Shown one piece after another: positions 53,449-63,100 of a DNA stretch of 64,000 bases (positions are counted from its first letter, which is position 1; the number at the start of each line of letters is the position of its first letter). A model generated the notes under the pieces. That model was not told the origin of the DNA and made no database searches. It worked only from the letters and a program-made list of their open reading frames with translations. The translations under genes were made by a program, and so were the position numbers. Source of the stretch: Entomomonas sp945283395 (GTDB lineage Bacteria > Pseudomonadota > Gammaproteobacteria > Pseudomonadales > Pseudomonadaceae). Where the stretch lies: assembly GCA_946480835.1 (NCBI GenBank), contig CAMLLC010000001.1, forward strand, positions 62,001 through 126,000, in the 5' to 3' direction.

Positions 53449-54190
53449 ATATAAAAGGCTATTATTTGTAGAAAAAAGAAATAATCTATGTGATGTTAAA
53501 GGTGCTTAGTTTGCAAAATAAAAAATAAAAAACCTTTTGGTTCAAAACCTTTGCCCTTAAGCTTATTTCTACAATATAATCCTTTCATAATATGCAAAAA
53601 TTTATCAATAATATTTCGCTAATACATTGATAATTGCTATTAAATATTTTTATGTATCCAGTTTCTTCTTGTTGCAACAAGATTATTAGCTTTATACCAA
53701 TAAATGTTGCTAACGCTAATGTAAAAACTCACTATGAAATATTAGTGTGCTAAAGCAATAGTACACAACAGTATAAAAATACTACCCTATTACCAGACGA
53801 TAAATGCCTCAAACTATCCCCCATTTATAATTGCATTATTCAAATAATCCCAAGATGGTTCTTTAATTAATTCAAGCAAATCATTAGTAATCATGTTTAA
53901 TTTGTTAAGCACTCTAATCACCTTGTTTTTAAAAATGAGAGCAAACATTAAATGTATTTATTTGCTTTAAATTCATTGTAAAATCCTCTTATATACAAGC
54001 GAGATCCCTATCTACTATGTAAGAGCTTCTTCTGGTAGGGAAGTTACATGTTTTAAGTTGGTTAATAACTATAGTACCTGTTTATCAATACACATAGCTT
54101 TCACGAGGGGCAGTATTAATTACTATCTAGTTAACCAGTCTTATAAAACTTATATAATTAAAATCACTTTTTCTTATACTTTTATCTAAA
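53449..54190. other. decayed intergenic DNA
   Basis: About 740 bases without an intact gene of normal size. A minus-strand GTG frame at 53814-53912 encodes 32 residues (ITNDLLELIKEPSWDYLNNA, ending INGG), possibly a gene-start remnant. Nothing else is recognised. Confidence 0.35.
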
Positions 54191-54194
54191 ATAA

Positions 54195-54790
54195 AAAGCA
54201 TTGATGCCTTTAGAATCCTGACGTATCTATAAGAAAATTTGTTCGTACCTGTAATAAATACAGAGTTACTTGTACTTGGTATCTCAAGCAATAACTCTTT
54301 CATGCTAGCCCTGTTAGTACTGCTTTTCCTATGCCTACTGATGACTTTATAGAGACTCAGCTAGACTTATTGGAACATCTTATTAATCATCCTAGTGCTA
54401 CATATCCGTGTAAAAGGTGACTCTATGCATGGACTAGACATTAATGACGGTGATTTATTAATAATAGACAATCGTTAGAGCCTAAACAGGGTTATACCGT
54501 TATCGCCATCCGTAGATGGGGAGCTTACCTGTTGAAGATTAGAACAAATTAACGGTTCTTATTATCTTATCGCTGGTAATAATGCGTACCATTCTATTCT
54601 ACTAAATAATAACGAGGTTCATATTTAGGACGTAGTAATACTTAGTATTCATAATTATAGATTCTTGCGAGCGGGTATTTAATCCTAAATTAGAAGGTAA
54701 TCCTATAGCAATATTATCTAATAATGATGGTTGCGTTATTGCATGCTCTAATGAAATTAAACCCTCGTACCTATGGGTATACCTGCTTAA
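54195..54790 (+). pseudogene. decayed second copy of umuD and the start of umuC
   Basis: The plus strand aligns by eye with 16157-16830. It starts with the same upstream block (gcattgatgcctttagaat), then the umuD segments matching TELLILGSS, FPMPTDDFIETQLDLLEHL, VKGDSMHGLDINDGDLLIIDN and LIAGNNAYHSILLNN, broken by frameshifts and stops. A deletion of about 60 bases removes the umuC start. The match resumes at CERVFNPKLEGNP, LSNNDGCVIACSNEIKP, and ends near 54790. The cho gene is absent. It is clearly dead. Confidence 0.85.
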
Positions 54791-54836
54791 ACATGACTAC
54801 ACCTTACCTCCCAAAGAAACGCCATAATAAGCCTAA

Positions 54837-55319
54837 CAATGGGTAGAACGTTATTTTAGATTAACCACTGGGTGTAATATTAGGGATAAAAGCACTATAC
54901 ACAACAAAGAATGTGATTCCACTGGAAATTTACTTAAAGATTGTCAAAATCAAATAATAGAAATGGTAGAACCGAAAGATAACTAAACTATTGCCAAAGT
55001 AACAATTATTTCTATAGCAGGAAATCAAGCTATTAATAATATAGCCCCTAACAAAAATGCAACAATCAAAGAGATGACTAAAAATGTGGAGATTATTAAA
55101 AAGATACTTAACGTATCAAAAGATACAGTAATTCATATAGTTGGAGAAACCGTCGTGAGAAAGCATTGGTACTCAACTAAGCCATTTGATAAAACCTATG
55201 TAGCAAAGTTTCAAAACAATGATTGAAACCTAAATCATTTAAATGCTAATGGATTTTGCCCTGGAATTCATGATCATTATTCGTTTGAATGGTATGAATA
55301 CGAAAAGGAAACTTGTTGA
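54837..55319 (+). pseudogene. unknown gene with two in-frame stops
   Basis: One frame of 161 codons stays open apart from TAA at 54984-54986 and TGA at 55224-55226. It reads QWVERYFRLTTGCNIRDKST first, then VEIIKKILNVSKDTVIHIVG and RKHWYSTKPFDKTYVAKFQ, then NGFCPGIHDHYSFEWYEYEK and a final TGA. The aromatic and histidine-rich C-terminal part looks like a structured domain. No ATG precedes it in frame, so the N-terminus is lost too. The family is not recognised; a secreted effector or phage-related protein is possible. Confidence 0.5.
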
Positions 55320-55543
55320 TAATATAGTTTCTAAAATCAATTGCATTAACTTGAACGTGATGACCCATTACCTGTTTTTCATATCTTTTTATTTCAGGAA
55401 TAGCGTGTTTACATTGATTTTTAATTGATCAGACTTGATAATTCATTCAGTTTTACTATTTTTTAATTTTTTATACCTGACAGATGTTATTAGTAATGTT
55501 ATTTTCTCAAACTATTTCTCTATTAAACTTCATAATATTTTAT

Positions 55544-56112
55544 TTATATTTTTTGTAGCTTCTTTCTCCTTTCCTCTGCTAGATCTTGAAGAATGTTGAT
55601 GAATCTATTCTGATAATCATAATCAGGATCGTTGCCAAATCTTCCTTTGCTCAACTCCATATAAAAATGGATATCTTCATTTAATATAGGATTACGCAAA
55701 AAACTCATCTTAAATTCACTAGATATGGGTAGTGTATTATATTTATTCATTTTTTGATTCATTTTAATTTTCTCAACAAAGCATATACGATTTAAATAAC
55801 AAAGATCTATTTTTGTACCCTCCACATAAATAGCTTCTGGGGTAAATCGTACTTGCTTTATATCATGTTTTTGTTTTTTATATATCAGGTAAGTTATGAA
55901 AAATGCAAAAACTAACGAACCTAAAATTAGGTATAAACGAACAATTTGATTGTTCTTAATACCTATTTGGTCAGTAATAGCAATGCCCCCCAACAAATAA
56001 ATAAAGCTAGCGCAGGAAACAATATTAATGTTTCATAATATCGATAAGGCATTGAAGTACATCGCCACTCATTAAAATACTTTAATTTTTCTTTTTCGTT
56101 TTGGAATATCAT
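55544..56112 (-). pseudogene. two-helix membrane protein split by a frameshift in a G6 tract
   Basis: An ATG at 56112 opens a frame reading MIFQNEKEKLKYFNEWRCTS and then a first membrane helix (LILFPALALFICWG). At the G6 run (55986-55991) this frame goes wrong and stops at 55963. The other frame continues with a second helix (IVRLYLILGSLVFAFFITYLI) and a soluble C-terminal domain ending EERRKKLQKI at 55544. Removing one G joins them into about 188 residues. It resembles small two-helix PH-like membrane proteins but I do not recognise it. It could be phase-variable, a decayed gene or a sequencing error. Confidence 0.6.
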
Positions 56113-56473
56113 CTTATTACTGATACTATCTTAATACATGAGTTAGTTATAATATTACTCCCAAGTTGATAGAATCAATTGAAACTAGATAATCTGTAAT
56201 TTTTTGAAACTAATCATTATAACTAGCTTAAGCAAAATTGTTTAATTTCACTACTTACTACCTTGTTATTATTGGTTAAGTATTTTTGTCTTACTCTAAG
56301 AGGGTAAACTACAATATACCATAAGATCATTGAGTTATAACTGTTTATTAATTTATTTCTACTTTTAATTAAATGAGTAATTAATATTTTATATCAATTC
56401 TCGCATAGTTAGTCTTTTTAATAAGTAATTTAGCAAAGCCATAACAAATTCCAACCGCTTACTGCAGTATCTA
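56113..56473. other. intergenic region after the PPTase gene
   Basis: 361 AT-rich bases between the PPTase stop and the start of the frame-broken membrane gene. No terminator hairpin or gene seen. Confidence 0.35.
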
Positions 56474-57142
56474 TTAGAACAGACCATTTCCTTTTAAAAA
56501 TAGTTGTTTAATATATATATTATTTGCGGCCAATGTAGTAATACTCGCAACCGCTAAATAATAATTTTTATTAATTAAGCAGGAATAAAGAAACCAGTTG
56601 GTATTATTAATTCTAATTTGGGTATTATTTTTGAATGGGGTTGGAATTTCAAAAGAAGTTGCTGGCAAAAAAATGCCTCTTCCATCCGCCTTCATAATAG
56701 CCTCTTTCAATGTCCAGAGTTGAAAGAAATTAAAAGTTTTATCATGCTGTGTACGCTGATACTCCGAAGCAGTTAAGACTTCTCTATAATCACTAAAGTT
56801 AACAGGTACTATCTTTTCTATATCAACCCCAATATCACCTTCTGTATTATAGCCACAAATAACCCAATCGCCAGCATGTGAAATATTAAAGCCACCTTGA
56901 ATAAAATCAATATTAGGTTTTTTATATTCATTATAAGAAAAACAAGGCAATACATTATTCTGGTAATTATTGTGCTTTTTTAACACATATAACAAAAGCA
57001 TTTTGCCTAGCAAGGAACGAATTTTATCCTGATCTAATCTATAGGTTTCTATATTATGTTGCTCGGCTATTGATAAAATTTTTTTTTGCTTAATATCTGA
57101 CCACGTTAACTTACAGATATTAAAAAAATATAGGTAGTTCAT
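56474..57142 (-). CDS. Sfp-type 4'-phosphopantetheinyl transferase
   Basis: A 222-residue protein, normal Sfp/AcpT length. Motifs: FNISHAGDWVICGY (N-terminal part of the CoA site), GDIGVDIEKI (magnesium-binding Asp and Glu) and FFQLWTLKEAIMKADGRGI (the WxxKEA catalytic motif). It transfers the phosphopantetheine arm from CoA to carrier proteins. It follows the NRPS by 53 bases on the same strand and should activate its two or more T domains. Confidence 0.93.
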   Translation of the reverse strand: MNYLYFFNICKLTWSDIKQKKILSIAEQHNIETYRLDQDKIRSLLGKMLLLYVLKKHNNYQNNVLPCFSYNEYKKPNIDFIQGGFNISHAGDWVICGYNTEGDIGVDIEKIVPVNFSDYREVLTASEYQRTQHDKTFNFFQLWTLKEAIMKADGRGIFLPATSFEIPTPFKNNTQIRINNTNWFLYSCLINKNYYLAVASITTLAANNIYIKQLFLKGNGLF

Positions 57143-57195
57143 ATTGTACCCTTAAATACGCTATCTACATCAATGCATATACCGCATTGATTAAA

Positions 57196-60100
57196 TTAAT
57201 TAATAAGTGTTTGCATATAATTTAATATCGTTTGCTCTTGTTTAATGATTTTATAATGATCAGACTCTATCTCTATAACTCGTAACTGATTAGTGTTATT
57301 AATATACTTATCTATATTATTCAAAGGATATTTATCGTAGAGGTATTCTATACTTTCTCTATTTTTTGTTGCTTTAAATAAGATAACATGTGTCTTATTT
57401 AATACAGCAGTTAATGGCTGTACCACGAGTCTGTTATCTATCTCCATCAATGTTTCAACTTTACCCCTTTGTGCTGGAGATATATTAAGTTCTTTCATAA
57501 TATGAACTAACTCTATCGTTTGAGTTTTGTCTACAATATCTTGTTCTTTTAAAAGCCATGTATCCAATAAATATAAGTTGATATTTTCAAACCCCATAGA
57601 CTCTAAACAAGTAGCCATCTCTAGGGCGATATTTCCTCCTAAAGACCAACCAAATAGATTAATAGGCTGCTCATGCGTTAAGTATTTTTCAATATGATTT
57701 AAATAGAATTTAGTCAGTGTATGCAAATTATCTATTTTCTCTTCATGGTAGAAATTATACGAATCAATACCTTGGCAATGGAAAATAACGGCCAATTTAT
57801 TAGCCAAGGATCGATATACATCACATCCACCAATACCTGGATGGATCATAAATAGAAGAGGCTTATCAATTGCTTTATTTAAAGAAACAATTGGATTGAA
57901 AGCTTGTTTGGCATTAGTAATTTTTATTGCTAATTCTCTAATAGTTTGCGTGTTTAATATATCTATTAAGCGTAGTTTTATTTGAAATGCTTCATTAATC
58001 TTATTATTAAGCATCATTGCTAAAATACTATTACCGCCTATCTTAAAGAAATTATCCTGCATACTAATTTCTGTAATAGGTATTTGTAAAACATATCCAA
58101 AAATCTCTCCAAGCTTTTCTTCGGTAGCGTTTGCAGGGGCTATATATGCAATTTTATCTGTTAATTCAGGTTTGGGTAATGCTTTTCTGTTGAGCTTACC
58201 ATTGGAAGTGATAGGTAATTCGCTTAAATAAATAAATGCGATAGGTATCATATAGCTAGGTAATAGTTCATACAAATAGTTTGATAGTAATTGCTCGTCT
58301 ATAACTTTGGGTGCTACATAATACGCTACTAAGTATTTACTTCCCGATGCTTGCTCATAAGAAATTACAACACAATGATTAATGGTTGGATAACATACCA
58401 GTTTATGCTCTATTTCTCCTAATTCAATTCGAAAGCCACGAATTTTTACTTGAAAATCATTTCGCCCTAGATACTGAATATTACCGTCTGGTAATGCTCG
58501 AACAACATCACCTGTTTTATATAAACGGTAGTTGTAGTGAAGTTGGCGCTCGCGTTCAGTTTGAAAAGGATTAACTAGGAATTTTTCTTTAGTTAAATCT
58601 GGTTTATTTAAATAGCCACGTGCTATACCAGCTCCCCCTATATAAAGTTCGCCTATTCCACCAATTGGGACAGGTTGAAGAAATTCATTAAGTACATAGG
58701 AAGTTGTATTATCAATAGGCTTGCCAATAAGTACCTGACTAATATTAGGATCATTACAATCGTAATATAAAACATCCACAGTTGCTTCTGTCGGTCCATA
58801 CAGATTATGAATCTGACAATTAGGAATCAATTGCTGACATTTTTTTACCTCATATAAACTTAGTGCCTCTCCGCTACAAAATATATATTTGAGTCCTTGA
58901 ACTTTAAGCTGTAGTTCTGGCTGAGCTTCTAATGTTTCAATAAAAGCTATCAGCATTGAAGGAACAAAATGAAGAACTGTTATTTTTTCTGACTCAATCA
59001 AGTCAACTAAATAAATGTTATCTTTATATAGCTCTGAATTTGCATACACAGTACAAGCGCCATACCAGTTAGCCCAAAAAAGCTCCCAAACAGAAACGTC
59101 AAAAGTATAATTTGTTTTTTGTAAGATACGATCTTTTGCTGTAATAGGGTATTTTTTATGCATCCAATTAATACGATTTATAACGCCTTGATGCTCTAGC
59201 ATAACTCCTTTAGGATTGCCAGTTGTGCCACTTGTATAAATTAAATAAGCCAAATTAGTTGGTTTGGCTAGGGCTGGCAAATTAGCTGTAGAGTAACTAG
59301 CTAGAAGTGTTTTAACGTCAGGATCTTCTAAATTAATTACTATTTGATCACTACTGGCTAAAGACTTAATTCGTTCATAGCTGTGTTGTGTAGTGAGTAT
59401 GACTTTTGCCTTGGTATCTGCTAGCATGTAAACAATTCTTTCATTAGGCGCCTGTGGATCCATAGGCACATAGGCTCCACCAGCTTTGAGAATAGCTTGA
59501 ATGCTAATTAACATATAGGTTGAGCGCTCTAAACAGAGCGCTATTAAGCCATCTGGTTGTATAAAGTAAACTGTACGTAAATAGTGGGCTAATTGGTTTG
59601 CACGTTCATTTACAGTCTCATAGGTGAGATGTTCTTGCTGATAAATTATGGCTAGATAATTAGGCGTTTTTTGTACTTGCTTTTCAAACATAGCATGAAT
59701 AGTCATATCTTTTGGATAAGAACGGATTGTTTCATTCCATTGATAAATTACTCTTTGATACATAGAAGGCGATAAGAAACTCAACTTAGCAATAGTTTGC
59801 TGCTCTTTATAAAGATTAATAAACTGTTGCAATATGTACCGATAAATTTCAATGTAATTAATAATAGTTTGCTCAGTAAATAAACCAGTCGCATAGTTAA
59901 AAACACCGCTAATTTCAGCCTTAGAATCGTCAAGCATGGTCATTATATCGAACTTAGCTGGTTGATATTGATCACTTTGAATTTGATAAGGAACAAATAA
60001 ACCTTCTGCTCCTGCTAATGAACCACCAGCAAAAGATTGTACGCCAAACATCACTTGAAAAATGGGATGTCTTGCAGGATCTTTTTCTAACTCTATAGCC

Positions 60101-63100
60101 TCGACTAATTTCTCGAAAGGTAAATCCTGGTAGCGTTGTGCTTGTAGCATATAATTGCTGGTTTGTTGAATAAAATTAGTTAAGGTATCTTCTGTATTAA
60201 TATTTGATCTTAAAATAATGGTGTTCACAAATAAGCCAATAGTATTTTCAATTCCTTGATAATGTCTTCCAGCAATAGGGGTACCTATCACAATATCTCG
60301 TTGACCACTAAAAGCACTCAATAGTAAATAATAACCACTTAATAATACCGTATATAGACTGACTTTTAACTCATCCGCAATAGTGCGTAACTCCTGACTT
60401 AACTTACTATTCAATTTGAAACTAACGTTTGATCCTGTATAGTCAATTTGTGCTGGACGAGGATAATCAGTAGGCAAATTTAATGGCTCATAATCTGCTA
60501 ATTGTTGCTGCCAATACTTAAGTTGCTGTTCTAGAATACCTTTTTGTGATAAATAGGCTCGTTGCCATAAGGCAAAATCTTTATATTGGGTATTAATAGC
60601 AGGTAATTCAATAGGTAAGTGTTGCTTAATTTGATGATAACAACTTATAAATTCTTTAATGAATATATCTGATGACCAGCCATCGAATGCAATGTGATGT
60701 ATAACAATACTTAGATAATATTCGTTATTAAATAGATAACATTGAATAGATATTGGCCATTCTTGATCGAACAAAAATATTTTATGCATGTGCTCGCTAA
60801 TTTTTTCATCCAACATAGCCTGTGTTTTACAAGACTGTGGTGAAATAGTGAAATCATCCTCCCGTAAATCCATAACAATTTGGTAGCCTTTGCCGTAATC
60901 ATTTGTTTTTATCAGGGTTCGGAGTATTTCGTGGCGGCTCACGATAGTGCAAAGGGTCTGATTAACTGCTTTAATGTCAACATCCTTAGTTAATTTCAAT
61001 ATTAAGGGAATATTATAAGCATTACTTCCACCTTCATAACTATCAATAAACCATAAACGCTCTTGAGCAAAAGATAAAAGTTGATCTTCTGGTCTATCAA
61101 CCAATGGAGCGGTAATTACTTGTTGTTTCTCATCTAATTCATCAATAAGCTGAGCAATAGCTTGTACTGAACGTTTATTAAAAATATCTATGATATGCAC
61201 TAACTTATTGAAACACTCAGTGATTCTATTAGATAATCTAATCGCGAGGATACTATTGCCTCCCAACCAGAAAAAGTCACTGTCTGAACTTATACTCTCA
61301 GGGGCAATGCCAAGCAATTCTGCAAAACTCTCAACCAATTTTTGTTCGGTGCTGGTCGCTGGAGCAATGTATAAACTCTCTGTAGTAAGTGAAGGTATCG
61401 GAAGTGCTTTTCTATCTATTTTGCCATTAATATTAATGGGCAATGCATTAAGATGAACATATGCACTAGGCAACATATAATCAGGTAAAAACTGCTGTAA
61501 ATATTGTTGAATTTTATCTTGGGCTATAGAACATTCAGCTACATAATAAGCAACTAGATATTTATTGCCTAAACTATTAGTAAGAGCTGTAACCAGCGCT
61601 TGTTTAATACCTTGGTAACTAATTAACCGTGACTCAATTTCTCCTAACTCAATTCGAAAACCTCGAATTTTCACTTGAAAGTCATTTCGCCCTATGTACT
61701 CTAGGTCACCATTAGCTAAGTAGCGAACTAAGTCTCCTGTTTTATAAAGCCTTTCATTATTGCCTTGTTTTTTTGCTTCTACACTTTGAAATGGATTAAT
61801 AATAAATGCTTTATTGGTCAGCTCTATATTATTTAAATAACCTCGTCCAACACCATCTCCACCTATATATAATTCACCTATCACACCTTTGGGAACAGGG
61901 CGTAAATACTCATCAAGTATATAAAGACAAACGTTATTAAGCGCTTTACCTAAATTGTTACTTATATCATTTTTCTGATAGGTATGAGTTGTTGTTAAGA
62001 CTGTTGTTTCCGTAGGCCCATAGCCATTAATTAAGATAGTTTGCTGTTCACAATAACGTTGCACTAAGGTATTATTTGCTGCTTCACCTCCTATACTTAA
62101 TACAGGTATAGGAAGCAAATCATTTTTATCTAATAACGCCGGCGTTATGAAAGCAAAATAGATTTGCTTATCTTTTATATAAGCCACTAATGCATTAAAA
62201 TCTAACCTTTTATCTTCTGATAGAAGATGTAAACAATGGCCTGATAATAAAGCGTTATAAACTTCTAAAACATGGGCATCAAATACATAGTTTGAGAACC
62301 ATAATACATTCTTATAACCTTGCTCACTCTTTAAATGAAGAGCAGCTTGATTTGTTGTTGCAAAATTAACTAATGAATAGTGCTCAATCATTGCCCCCTT
62401 TGGTTTTCCTGTAGTACCACTAGTATAGATGATATAAGCCAAATTATGTGATTTGGTTTGAGTGTTGATATTATGCGTATCATATCCACGAATCATATCT
62501 ATAAAAGCATTATCATCTATTGAAATAATTGCCGTTGAATTTCCTAAACATTGGTTAAGATGGTTTTCATAGTAGGTATTGGTTAACACAGCCTTAGCTT
62601 TCGTATCATCTACCATTAATTGAATTCTTTCATCTGGTGCTTTAGGGCTCATAGGAACATAACCTGCACCAGCTTTAAGGATGGCTAAAATACTAATTAT
62701 CATCTGTTCAGATTTATCTAAATATAAAGCTATAAGATCATCAGGTTTAATGGTTAATGAAGCGATAAGATAATTAGCTAATTGATTCGTATAATCATTT
62801 AGTTCTTGATAGGTAAGTTGAATATTTTCATAAACAACAGCTATATTATTAGGTGTTTTTTGTACTTGCTGCTCGAATATTTGGCTAACCAATTTATCCT
62901 TAGCAAAAGGAGCCATACTAATGGGCTGTGCTATTACTAACTGTTGATACTCGTCGTGTGTTAAGAGGCTAAGTTGTTGCGTTAAAATGGCTGGATTGAT
63001 GATTAATTGTTGCAGCGTTAATTGAATACCTTGCAAAACACGCTCTATTGTTTGTTTACTAAATAGTTCACCCGCATATTTTATCTTAAACTGAATTTGT

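Noticed and set aside
55243..55428. 61-residue plus-strand frame
   Set aside because: It overlaps the longer decayed frame at 54837-55319 in another phase and has no start signal or homology.
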